From assembly GCA_025351125.1 (NCBI GenBank), contig JANXWN010000085.1, forward strand, positions 1 through 5,509: a stretch of DNA of 5,509 nucleotides, in the 5' to 3' direction. How positions within the stretch are numbered: position 1 is the first letter of the stretch; each line of letters starts with the position of its first letter. Shown here piece by piece: positions 1 to 5,509 of this stretch. This DNA is from Caulobacteraceae bacterium (lineage in GTDB: Bacteria; Pseudomonadota; Alphaproteobacteria; Caulobacterales; Caulobacteraceae). Below the pieces are notes generated by a model. It made no database searches. It was given only the letters and a program-made list of their open reading frames with translations, and was not told the DNA's origin. A program made the position numbers and the translations under genes.

Positions 1-92
1 CGAAAGGTCTTAACGTTTTTCGCCCCGGCGACGGCGGGAAAATGGCGGCCCTTGCCGACCTTGGAATTCTTGGGGAGGGTTAGCTGAACCAT
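1..92 (-). CDS. sdhB: Succinate dehydrogenase iron-sulfur subunit, N-terminal fragment (runs off the left edge)
   Basis: Only the first 30 codons and two further bases are inside the window. The ATG at 92-90 opens a frame beginning MVQLTLPKNSKVGKG, followed by a basic stretch ending NVKTF. This matches the N-terminus I know from alphaproteobacterial SdhB, ahead of the 2Fe-2S ferredoxin domain. SdhB carries the 2Fe-2S, 4Fe-4S and 3Fe-4S clusters that take electrons from the SdhA flavin to ubiquinone; the cluster cysteines lie outside this window. The gene follows sdhA after a 26-base gap (93-118). A modest Shine-Dalgarno AAGAG (102-106) sits nine bases before the ATG. The frame is too short for the ORF track cut-off used for other genes, so the call rests on N-terminal similarity plus position after sdhA. 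Confidence 0.9.
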   Translation of the reverse strand, partial: MVQLTLPKNSKVGKGRHFPAVAGAKNVKTF

Positions 93-118
93 GCGGGGAT
101 GCTCTTAACTCTATCGGT

Positions 119-1906
119 TCAATACACCCGCGCCTTGGGCGGGATGTAGGCGACGTCGTTGGTCATGGTGTAGGCGTGCACCGGGCGATAGTCGATCTTG
201 ACCGCGCCGGTGGCGTCGTCAAACCAGGCCAGGGTGTGTTTCATCCAATCGGCGTCATTGCGATCGGCGAAGTCTTCGCGGGCATGGGCGCCGCGGCTTT
301 CGGTGCGATTGACCGCGCCTTCGACGGTAACGATGGCCTGGCTGATCAGGTTTTCGAATTCCAGCGTCTCGACCAAATCGGTGTTCCAGATCAAGCCGCG
401 ATCGGTGACCTTGATATCCTTGCGCTTGGCGTGAACGGCGGCGAGGCGTTTGGCGCCGGAGGCCAGGGTTTCGCCCGTGCGGAACACGGCGGCGTCTTCC
501 TGCGTCGCCATTTGCATTTCGAGGCGCAGATCGGCGGTGGACACTCCACCCGCCGCGCGGCGCAAACGGTCGAAACGGGCGAGGTGGCCGTCCGTCCATT
601 CGGACTTGACCTCGCGCTGGCTCGCTCCGGCTTTTAGCGTCTCGCCGCAATGCAGGCCGACCGCCCGACCGAACACCACCAGATCGATCAGCGAGTTCGA
701 ACCGAGGCGATTGGCCCCGTGCACCGACACGCAAGCCGCTTCGCCGACCGCCATGAGGCCGGGCACGATGGTATCGGCGTTGTCGCCGACCTTGGTCAAA
801 ACCTCGCCGTGATAATTGGTGGGAATACCGCCCATATTGTAGTGCACCGTGGGGAGGACCGGGATCGGGGCTTTGGTCACGTCCACGCCCGCGAACACCT
901 TGGCGGTTTCGGAAATGCCCGGCAGGCGCTGGTGCAGAACCTTCGGGTCCAGGTGATCGAGGTGCAGGAAGATGTGGTCCTTCTTGGGACCAACGCCACG
1001 GCCTTCGCGGATTTCGATGGTCATGGCCCGGCTGACCATGTCGCGCGGGGCTAAGTCCTTTACCGTCGGGGCGTAGCGCTCCATGAACCGCTCGCCTTGC
1101 GAATTGGTCAGATAGCCGCCCTCGCCGCGCGCGCCTTCGGTGATCAAGCACCCGGCGCCGTAAATGCCGGTGGGGTGGAATTGCACGAACTCCATATCCT
1201 GCAGCGGCAGGCCGGCGCGCAAAGCCATGCCGCCGCCGTCTCCCGTGCAGGTGTGCGCCGAAGTCGCGGAAAAATACGCCCGGCCGTAACCGCCGGTGGC
1301 CAAAACCACCGTTTGAGCGGAAAACCGATGCAGCGTCCCGTCGTCGAGTTTCCACGCGGTGACGCCGCGACAGACACCGTCGTCCATCATCAGGTCTAGC
1401 GCGAAATACTCAATAAAGAACTCGACGTCTCTGCTCAACGCCTGACCGTACATGGTGTGTAGCATGGCGTGGCCCGTGCGGTCGGCGGCGGCGCAGGTGC
1501 GCTGGATCGGCGCCTCGCCGAAATTGCGGGTCATGCCGCCAAACGCTCGCTGATAGATCTTGCCGTCGGGGGTGCGTGAAAACGGCACGCCCCAGTGCTC
1601 CAGTTCATAAACCGCGGCCGGTGCGTTACGGACCAGATATTCAATGGCGTCCTGGTCTCCCAACCAGTCGGAGCCCTTGACGGTGTCGTACATGTGCCAG
1701 CGCCAATCGTCCTGCCCCATATTGCCCAGACTGGCGGAGATACCGCCCTGCGCGGCGACGGTGTGCGAGCGGGTGGGAAATACCTTGGTAATGCACGCGG
1801 TCTTCAAACCGGCGGCGGCGCAGCCGACGGCGGCGCGCAACCCCGAGCCTCCCGCGCCGACCACCACCACGTCAAACTTGTGGTCAACGAATTGATAAGC
1901 GGACAT
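119..1906 (-). CDS. sdhA: Succinate dehydrogenase flavoprotein subunit (complex II)
   Basis: A 595-residue protein of normal family length. It oxidises succinate to fumarate on the cytoplasmic face of the inner membrane and reduces covalently bound FAD, joining the TCA cycle to the respiratory chain. The FAD-binding Rossmann motif [10 protein letters not shown] lies at about 13-22. The histidine that carries FAD covalently is H48 in [10 protein letters not shown]. Active-site residues known from E. coli SdhA are all present: H244 (FHPTG), R288 (APRDM, the proton-shuttle arginine), H355 (VHYNMGG) and R400 (GANRLGSNS). E389 in the VGEA motif contacts FAD. The C-terminus ends in PPKARVY, as expected for a full-length protein. 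The ATG at 1906 is one base after the sdhD stop, with GGAG at 1916-1919 nine bases upstream. No frameshift or missing key residue is seen. Confidence 0.99.
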   Translation of the reverse strand: MSAYQFVDHKFDVVVVGAGGSGLRAAVGCAAAGLKTACITKVFPTRSHTVAAQGGISASLGNMGQDDWRWHMYDTVKGSDWLGDQDAIEYLVRNAPAAVYELEHWGVPFSRTPDGKIYQRAFGGMTRNFGEAPIQRTCAAADRTGHAMLHTMYGQALSRDVEFFIEYFALDLMMDDGVCRGVTAWKLDDGTLHRFSAQTVVLATGGYGRAYFSATSAHTCTGDGGGMALRAGLPLQDMEFVQFHPTGIYGAGCLITEGARGEGGYLTNSQGERFMERYAPTVKDLAPRDMVSRAMTIEIREGRGVGPKKDHIFLHLDHLDPKVLHQRLPGISETAKVFAGVDVTKAPIPVLPTVHYNMGGIPTNYHGEVLTKVGDNADTIVPGLMAVGEAACVSVHGANRLGSNSLIDLVVFGRAVGLHCGETLKAGASQREVKSEWTDGHLARFDRLRRAAGGVSTADLRLEMQMATQEDAAVFRTGETLASGAKRLAAVHAKRKDIKVTDRGLIWNTDLVETLEFENLISQAIVTVEGAVNRTESRGAHAREDFADRNDADWMKHTLAWFDDATGAVKIDYRPVHAYTMTNDVAYIPPKARVY

Positions 1907-1907
1907 A

Positions 1908-2300
1908 TCAGACAGCTCCGCCGCCCAAGGCGACTTTCAACAGACAGATCACGGCCAACAGCGTTCCGCCGGCCGCCACAAAAAGGTTTACGATCATCAG
2001 CGCCACGCGGCTCACTTTGCGCGCAATGTAATCTTCGATGATCACCCGCATGCCTAAGTAGGCGTGATAGAAGCCGACGATAAACAGCAAGCACAACAAG
2101 GCCGCATTGGCCGGCGAGGCCAGCCAAGCGCGCGCCCCCTCGAAGCCGTGGGATGCGATCGTAAGCGCCGAAAACGTGGCCCAGAGGGTCAAACCCACAA
2201 GGGCGACGGCCGAGACCCTTTGGCCGATAAAATGGCCGACGCCGTGTTTGGCGGAGCCCAATCCCCGCGCTTGACCTAAGGGCGTGCGATAACCGGCCAT
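1908..2300 (-). CDS. sdhD: Succinate dehydrogenase membrane anchor subunit D
   Basis: A 130-residue hydrophobic protein with three predicted membrane helices at about 28-50, 65-87 and 99-122. With SdhC it anchors the SdhAB dimer, binds heme b and forms the ubiquinone site. The segment [15 protein letters not shown] matches the E. coli heme-ligand region: H79 corresponds to the axial heme ligand (E. coli H71), and D90-Y91, eleven and twelve residues later, correspond to the D82-Y83 pair near the quinone. The same frame stays open up to 2405, but I chose the ATG at 2300. It follows the sdhC stop by one base, has a strong GGGAGGG (2308-2314) seven bases upstream, and removes a proline-rich extension that would overlap sdhC. 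The Shine-Dalgarno therefore lies inside the end of sdhC, which suggests translational coupling. Confidence 0.96.
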   Translation of the reverse strand: MAGYRTPLGQARGLGSAKHGVGHFIGQRVSAVALVGLTLWATFSALTIASHGFEGARAWLASPANAALLCLLFIVGFYHAYLGMRVIIEDYIARKVSRVALMIVNLFVAAGGTLLAVICLLKVALGGGAV

Positions 2301-2301
2301 G

Positions 2302-2709
2302 CTACCGCCCTCCCGATAACGCGATGACGGCCCAAACCGCAACGGCGGCCACGGCGGCGAAAATAATGGCGGCCCAGGCTGTTCTGTTAGCGGTCTTGGG
2401 CGCAAAGCCCTTGCCGAAATCCCAAACCAAGTGCTGCACGCCCATGGCCATGTGAAAAAACAGGGCCGTGGTGATGGCGAATAGCAACAGCTCGCCGGGA
2501 ATCGAGCCCCAAAGACTGGCGTAGGCGTCGTAGGTTTGTCGCCCTGACGCCAACGCCCAAGCCCATCCCGCCAAGATCAACAAACCCAAATAGAGCCCCG
2601 TCCCCGCCGCGCGGTGCAGGATCGATGTGGCCATGGTCACATGCCAACGCCAAATCCCGGTATGCGGCGAAAGCGGACGCTCCCGCCCGCCCGGCGAAGT
2701 CTCGGCCAT
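2302..2709 (-). CDS. sdhC: Succinate dehydrogenase cytochrome b556 subunit
   Basis: A 135-residue membrane protein and first gene of the operon. The N-terminal RPLSPH and the SILHR motif are SdhC signatures. S29 and R33 match the E. coli quinone-site residues S27 and R31, and H32 sits between them. H86, in FFHMAMGVQHLVWDFG, matches the heme b ligand H84 of E. coli. Three membrane helices are visible at about 28-52, 70-94 and 110-131. The frame can be extended to a TTG at 2745, but I chose the ATG at 2709: it gives the usual MAET-type N-terminus, and the TTG would lie upstream of the transcription start expected from the promoter at 2746-2773. The Shine-Dalgarno is weak (GAG at 2717-2719). The TAG stop at 2304-2302 is one base from the sdhD ATG. 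Confidence 0.96.
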   Translation of the reverse strand: MAETSPGGRERPLSPHTGIWRWHVTMATSILHRAAGTGLYLGLLILAGWAWALASGRQTYDAYASLWGSIPGELLLFAITTALFFHMAMGVQHLVWDFGKGFAPKTANRTAWAAIIFAAVAAVAVWAVIALSGGR

Positions 2710-2745
2710 CCGTGATCTCAACGTCCCTATTGCAATGCGGCGCAA

Positions 2746-2773
2746 CTTCTAAACCTTGGGCGAGGGGTGTCAA
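2746..2773 (-). promoter_or_regulatory. Candidate sigma70-type promoter of the sdhCDAB operon
   Basis: On the minus strand a perfect TTGACA (2773-2768) is followed after 16 bases by TAGAAG (2751-2746), which matches four of six positions of the -10 consensus. A start site about seven bases downstream would give a leader of roughly 30 bases before the sdhC ATG at 2709. It lies in the largest non-coding gap of the window, between the zapE stop (2811) and sdhC. I found no convincing intrinsic terminator for zapE in the same gap, so read-through from upstream is also possible. No repressor site was recognised. Confidence 0.55.
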
Positions 2774-2810
2774 CGAACAGCGGCAGGATTTAGGAGGCTC
2801 GCCGGCGTCG

Positions 2811-3947
2811 CTACAGCGACTTACCTTCCCCATGAAGCGAAGGGATGATCGGTTCCCCCCACCCCGCCGCGCGCATTTCTCGCAAGCGCGAGACCGTGCG
2901 TTCGAACTCAAAGGCCTGGTCTCCGGCGGGATAGAGCGTCTCGGGTTCGCCGGCCGCCAGGACGACGGTTCGGGCGCGCGCCTCATAGAGCGTGTCGATC
3001 AAAATGGCGAAACGCTTGGCTTCATTGCGTTTTTCAGGGCCGAGTTTCGGGACGCCTTCAACGAACACCGTATGAAATCGCGCGGCGATGGCGATATAAT
3101 CTTCGGGCCCCAGAGCGTGCACACACAGGCTGGCGAAATGCGCGCGCAGCAAACCGCCCGCCGCGCGCGGCCAGTGTTCCTGGCGTCCCAGCACCTCAAG
3201 GGTGACGCCGGCTTCGACGTCGGTCCCCAGCAGATCGCGCCATAACGTGTCGAATTGCAGCGCGTTGTCCGGATCGATGGGCGAGAACCAGGTCCGCGCG
3301 CCGCGCAGACGCTCGCGACGATAATCGAGCGCGCCCATAACCGGCACGATGTCCAGGCGGTCCTTAAGCAAAGCAATAAATGGGAGGACCAATTGCCGAT
3401 TGATTCCGTCACGATACAGATCGTCCGGCGGGCGGTTCGAGGTCGCGACAACGGTCACCCCGCGCGCGAGCAGGGCTTCGAACAAGCGCCCCAGGATCAT
3501 CGCGTCGGCGACATCGGTGACCTGAAACTCGTCAAAGCACAGCAGACGCGCCTCGGTCGCGATGAGGTCGGCCAGGGGAGGAATCGGATCATCGCCGCGT
3601 GTTTGCCCAAACATAGCCCGCCGCGCGCCCGCGTCCCCGCCGCGCCAAATGCCCACGCGCCGGTGAACGTCGGCCATAAAGGCATAGAAATGAATACGGC
3701 GTTTGGGCGTCATGGGCGCGACCGCGAAGAACAAATCCATCAGCATGGATTTGCCGCGTCCTACCGGACCCCACAGATAGGCCCCGCGCGCGGCCTCTGC
3801 TTTACGAAACAGGCCCGCCGGTTTGGCCGTCGCCAATACCTCTTCGACCGCCGATAAGGCGTCAACCGCGGCGGTTTGCGCGGGATCGGCCGTCAGGGCG
3901 CCGTCCGCCAGTCGTGATTCATAGGCGGCGCGAAGACGTCCGGGCAT
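2811..3947 (-). CDS. zapE: ZapE / AFG1-family cell-division ATPase
   Basis: A 378-residue P-loop ATPase of usual length for the family. The Walker A motif is GPVGRGKS at 60-67, Walker B is LLCFDE at 135-140, running into the family-typical FDEFQVTDVADAM, and an ATSNRPP sensor segment lies at 168-174. The C-terminal FERTVSRLREM is also typical. In E. coli ZapE associates with the FtsZ ring and helps constriction under some conditions; the mitochondrial relative AFG1/LACE1 is tied to respiratory-complex quality control. The gene starts nine bases after the arsC stop with no good Shine-Dalgarno (only CAGCGGA), which suggests translation coupled to arsC. It is followed by the sdh operon. From memory, alphaproteobacterial zapE is often close to TCA-cycle genes such as mdh and sucCD, so the location is plausible rather than odd. 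Confidence 0.95.
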   Translation of the reverse strand: MPGRLRAAYESRLADGALTADPAQTAAVDALSAVEEVLATAKPAGLFRKAEAARGAYLWGPVGRGKSMLMDLFFAVAPMTPKRRIHFYAFMADVHRRVGIWRGGDAGARRAMFGQTRGDDPIPPLADLIATEARLLCFDEFQVTDVADAMILGRLFEALLARGVTVVATSNRPPDDLYRDGINRQLVLPFIALLKDRLDIVPVMGALDYRRERLRGARTWFSPIDPDNALQFDTLWRDLLGTDVEAGVTLEVLGRQEHWPRAAGGLLRAHFASLCVHALGPEDYIAIAARFHTVFVEGVPKLGPEKRNEAKRFAILIDTLYEARARTVVLAAGEPETLYPAGDQAFEFERTVSRLREMRAAGWGEPIIPSLHGEGKSL

Positions 3948-3956
3948 GTCCGCTGG

Positions 3957-4340
3957 TTAGCCGGTCGGCGGCTGACGGTCCAGAAGCTCTCGTACCCGGT
4001 CGGCGGACCGCGCGAGCCGTGTGCCCTTAGGCGTGACGACGATCGGGCGGTTGACAAGGATGGGGTGCTCGACCATGGCGGCCAGGATCGCCGCGTCGGT
4101 CGTGGCCGGATTGAGCAAATCCAGCGCTTCGACCTGCGGGGCGTTCTGACGCATCGCCTCGCGCGGCCCGACGCCCATAGCCGCGAACAAACCTCCGAGT
4201 TGCGCACGTGTCCAGCCGGCTTTCAGATATTCGACTACCGTCGGCTCGTAACAGGCGGCCTCGATCATCGCCACGACGTTACGCGACGTGCGGCAAGCGG
4301 GGTTGTGGTAAACGGTGATCGGGAAGGCGTCGTCGCTCAA
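3957..4340 (-). CDS. arsC: ArsC-family (glutaredoxin-type) arsenate reductase
   Basis: A 127-residue thioredoxin-fold protein of the ArsC/Spx family. The N-terminal YHNPACRTSRN contains the catalytic cysteine C16 (E. coli C12). The three arsenate-binding arginines of E. coli ArsC, R60, R94 and R107, correspond to R64, R98 (in HPILVNRPIVVTP) and R111, so all are kept. This favours true arsenate reductase over the Spx or YffB branches. The expected reaction is reduction of arsenate to arsenite with glutathione and glutaredoxin in the cytoplasm. The protein is about 14 residues shorter than the E. coli enzyme at the C-terminus, and E. coli G13 is R17 here. No arsR, arsB or acr3 is adjacent, so a resistance role is not shown by context. 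The start is TTG at 4340, fixed by a strong Shine-Dalgarno. Confidence 0.9.
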   Translation of the reverse strand: MSDDAFPITVYHNPACRTSRNVVAMIEAACYEPTVVEYLKAGWTRAQLGGLFAAMGVGPREAMRQNAPQVEALDLLNPATTDAAILAAMVEHPILVNRPIVVTPKGTRLARSADRVRELLDRQPPTG

Positions 4341-4348
4341 AATATGAT

Positions 4349-4354
4349 CCTCTT
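4349..4354 (-). promoter_or_regulatory. Shine-Dalgarno that fixes the TTG start of arsC
   Basis: AAGAGG on the minus strand lies eight bases before TTG at 4340. No in-frame ATG or GTG exists between here and the catalytic-cysteine region, and starting at the TTG gives the normal short N-terminus before YHNPAC. The site is separated from the REP-like hairpin pair by only three bases (4355-4357). Confidence 0.75.
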
Positions 4355-4357
4355 ACT

Positions 4358-4416
4358 GGAGCGCAGGCGCCTCGCCTGCGTCTTATGTCAGGTCGCGGGC
4401 GAAGCGCCCGCGCTCC
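4358..4416. repeat. REPIN-type element: two inverted REP-like hairpins
   Basis: Two 23-base units face each other across a 13-base spacer (4381-4393). Unit 1 (plus strand, 4358-4380) is GGAG, stem CGCAGGCG, loop CCT, stem CGCCTGCG. Unit 2 (minus strand, 4416-4394) is GGAG, stem CGCGGGCG, loop CTT, stem CGCCCGCG. Each stem is a perfect 8 base pairs. The units differ at three of 23 positions: one in the loop, and two that face each other in the stem, turning an A-T pair into G-C, so pairing is kept. A GGAG or GTAG foot followed by a hairpin is the known mark of bacterial REP sequences moved by RAYT transposases, and an inverted pair is called a REPIN. The element begins two bases after the stop of the molybdopterin gene. 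No U-tract follows either hairpin, so it is not a classical terminator, though it could stabilise or attenuate the transcript. Confidence 0.8.
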
Positions 4417-4418
4417 TC

Positions 4419-5198
4419 TCATATCCCGCCGTACCACTCATAACCGCGGTCTTCCCAATAGCCGCCCTTACCGCCTTTCAGGTGATCGAACCGGTCGGTC
4501 AGTTCGATCCGCATGACATATTTGGCGTGTTTATAGCCGAGTTGCCGTTCCACGCGCAGACGCAAAGGCGCGCCGTGCGGGACAGTAAGTGGCGAGCCGT
4601 TCATCGAATAGGCCAACAGGGTTTGCGGGTGGAAGGCGTCGAACAAGTCGATGCTTTCGTAATACTGGCCTGAACCGTCCAGCGAGTCGTCGAGGTCGTC
4701 GGCGCAATGAAACACGGCAAAACGCGCCTTGGGCGAGACGCCCACCATCGCCAATAAGTGATGCAACGGCACGCCGGTCCAACCGCCGATGGCGCTCCAG
4801 CCCTCGACGCAATCGTGGCGCGTGATTTGGGTGCGCACGGGAAGGCTGCGCAAATCGGCTAAGGTGAAGTCGCGTGGGGCGCCGACCAGACCGTCGACCT
4901 TCAGGCGGTAGTCGGCAAACCCGCCGTCCATCAGAGTTTGGTAGGCGTCGTCGCTCGGCATGGTGCTGCCGTTGGCCTTGAACACAGGCGAAAGGTCCTT
5001 GGCGGTATATTCACGCGCCAAGGGCTGGCCCGACAGCAAGAACCGCTGAGCATTGAGGCTGAGCGACTGGGCGTGGCCGATGAAATGCTGGATCGAGGGC
5101 GCGCCGGTGACGCGGTCACAGCCGCTCAACATCAATCCGCCCAGGCCCGCCGCCCCGGTTCCGATCAGCCCGCGCCTGGAAACGATTCGACGACTCAT
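4419..5198 (-). CDS. Tat-exported molybdopterin-dependent oxidoreductase, sulfite-oxidase (YedY/SuoxA-like) fold, probable lipoprotein
   Basis: A 259-residue protein. The N-terminus has a twin-arginine motif (SRRGLIG, R8-R9), a glycine-rich hydrophobic stretch and then a lipobox-like LSGC ending at C27. Export by Tat as a folded, cofactor-loaded enzyme and lipid anchoring at C27 are therefore inferred. The catalytic domain has the RHDCVEGWS motif, where C130 should coordinate molybdenum, followed by GGWTGVPL and a C-terminal VPHGAPLRLRVERQLGYK segment typical of the fold. The substrate cannot be read from the sequence; sulfite, protein methionine sulfoxide and other oxo-transfer substrates are known for relatives. 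The partner is not MsrQ-like by sequence, so I do not call this MsrP. The ATG at 5198 overlaps the upstream stop as ATGA, with GGGAG (5207-5211) eight bases before it. Longer upstream starts would run deep into the cytochrome gene. Confidence 0.92.
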   Translation of the reverse strand: MSRRIVSRRGLIGTGAAGLGGLMLSGCDRVTGAPSIQHFIGHAQSLSLNAQRFLLSGQPLAREYTAKDLSPVFKANGSTMPSDDAYQTLMDGGFADYRLKVDGLVGAPRDFTLADLRSLPVRTQITRHDCVEGWSAIGGWTGVPLHHLLAMVGVSPKARFAVFHCADDLDDSLDGSGQYYESIDLFDAFHPQTLLAYSMNGSPLTVPHGAPLRLRVERQLGYKHAKYVMRIELTDRFDHLKGGKGGYWEDRGYEWYGGI

Positions 5199-5509
5199 GG
5201 GGCATGCTCCCGCCGAACGGCATAGCGACCGGTAATCATTGAGCGCATTTCGTTGACCACGCCGGCCAGGAAGACTTCGACCACGTGCACAATGACGAAC
5301 AGGACCATCAGATTGGCGAAGATAAAGTGGATCGACCGCGCGGTCGGCCTGCCGCCAAACAGATCGAGCAGCCATGGAAGAGCGGCGTCGATGCCGGGCG
5401 ACATCGTCATACCGGTGAGAATAATCCCCGGCACGACCACCACGATCACCGCCAGATAGGCGAATTTCTGTAGGATATTATAACGCTTGGCGTCGTCGCC
5501 GGTCGGGTG
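5195..5509 (-). CDS. Cytochrome b (b561-type) membrane subunit, C-terminal fragment (runs off the right edge)
   Basis: The last 104 codons and the stop of a gene that begins beyond the window; the frame is open to the final base, so the GTG at 5449 is not taken as the start. The fragment begins HPTGDDAKRYNILQKF, followed by a helix at about 17-34 and a second at about 58-83 that carries two histidines, H61 (RSIHFIF) and H75 (VIVHVVE). Fourteen-residue spacing of histidines on one helix is typical of di-heme cytochromes b. It ends with NEMRSMITGRYAV, common in b561-type proteins found beside sulfite-oxidase-fold enzymes. The expected role is to pass electrons between the quinone pool and the periplasmic molybdopterin partner encoded next, whose start codon overlaps this stop by four bases (ATGA). 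Confidence 0.88.
   Translation of the reverse strand, partial: HPTGDDAKRYNILQKFAYLAVIVVVVPGIILTGMTMSPGIDAALPWLLDLFGGRPTARSIHFIFANLMVLFVIVHVVEVFLAGVVNEMRSMITGRYAVRREHAP

Noticed and set aside
1075..1082. A second copy of the REP foot (GCGCTCC) inside sdhA
   Set aside because: The 7-base match is not next to any hairpin and encodes ordinary SdhA residues (MERYA), so it is a chance match.
255..1355. A 366-codon open frame on the minus strand overlapping sdhA in another frame
   Set aside because: It is rich in Arg, Gly and Pro, shows no family motif, and lies wholly inside the well-supported sdhA. Long shadow frames are expected in GC-rich coding DNA.
2302..2745. Longer SdhC starting at TTG 2745
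   Set aside because: The extra 12 residues are not typical of SdhC, and the TTG would precede the transcription start expected from the promoter.
2625..3245. A plus-strand open frame of 206 codons crossing the sdhC start, the promoter gap and the zapE 3' end
   Set aside because: It is antisense to two real genes and to the gap between them, has no recognisable domain, and its composition is that of a reverse-strand shadow.
4358..4416. The two hairpins as a bidirectional rho-independent terminator
   Set aside because: Neither strand has a T-run after its last hairpin: AGTAAGAGG follows on the minus strand and TCTCATATC on the plus strand. The GGAG feet and unit similarity fit a REP pair better.
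4419..5198. Naming the molybdopterin enzyme MsrP (YedY) and its partner MsrQ
   Set aside because: The cytochrome fragment looks like a di-heme b561-type subunit and ends differently from MsrQ, and the enzyme has a lipobox not expected in MsrP. Only the fold-level assignment is supported.

Overview
This GC-rich window looks alphaproteobacterial. The succinate dehydrogenase genes run in the order sdhC-sdhD-sdhA-sdhB, and the SdhB N-terminus and the SdhC and SdhD sequences resemble those of Rhodospirillales-like bacteria. That placement is from recognition of the proteins, not from a search. All seven genes lie on the minus strand, so transcription runs from high to low coordinates. Coding density is very high; the two largest gaps are about 100 and 78 bases.

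Reading in the direction of transcription, the right end (5509-4419) holds a two-gene redox module. It consists of the C-terminal part of a di-heme cytochrome b (b561-type) membrane protein, overlapping by four bases with a Tat-exported, probably lipid-anchored, sulfite-oxidase-fold molybdopterin enzyme. The gap after it (4341-4418) is almost filled by a 59-base inverted pair of REP-like hairpins, a REPIN-type structure. Next come an ArsC-family reductase with a TTG start (4340-3957) and, nine bases later, zapE, an AFG1-family ATPase (3947-2811).

After about 100 bases carrying a plausible sigma70-type promoter, the complex II operon begins: sdhC (2709-2302), sdhD (2300-1908), sdhA (1906-119) and the first 30 codons of sdhB (92-1). 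The sdhC/sdhD and sdhD/sdhA junctions leave one base between stop and start codons. Together SdhABCD oxidise succinate to fumarate in the TCA cycle and pass electrons through FAD, Fe-S clusters and heme b to ubiquinone.

Most of the window is conserved core metabolism. The least ordinary items are the compact REPIN with compensatory stem changes, the cytochrome b/Moco lipoprotein pair whose substrate is unknown, and an ArsC homologue with intact arsenate-binding arginines but no ars genes beside it. I saw no CRISPR array, tRNA, rRNA, insertion sequence or defence system.
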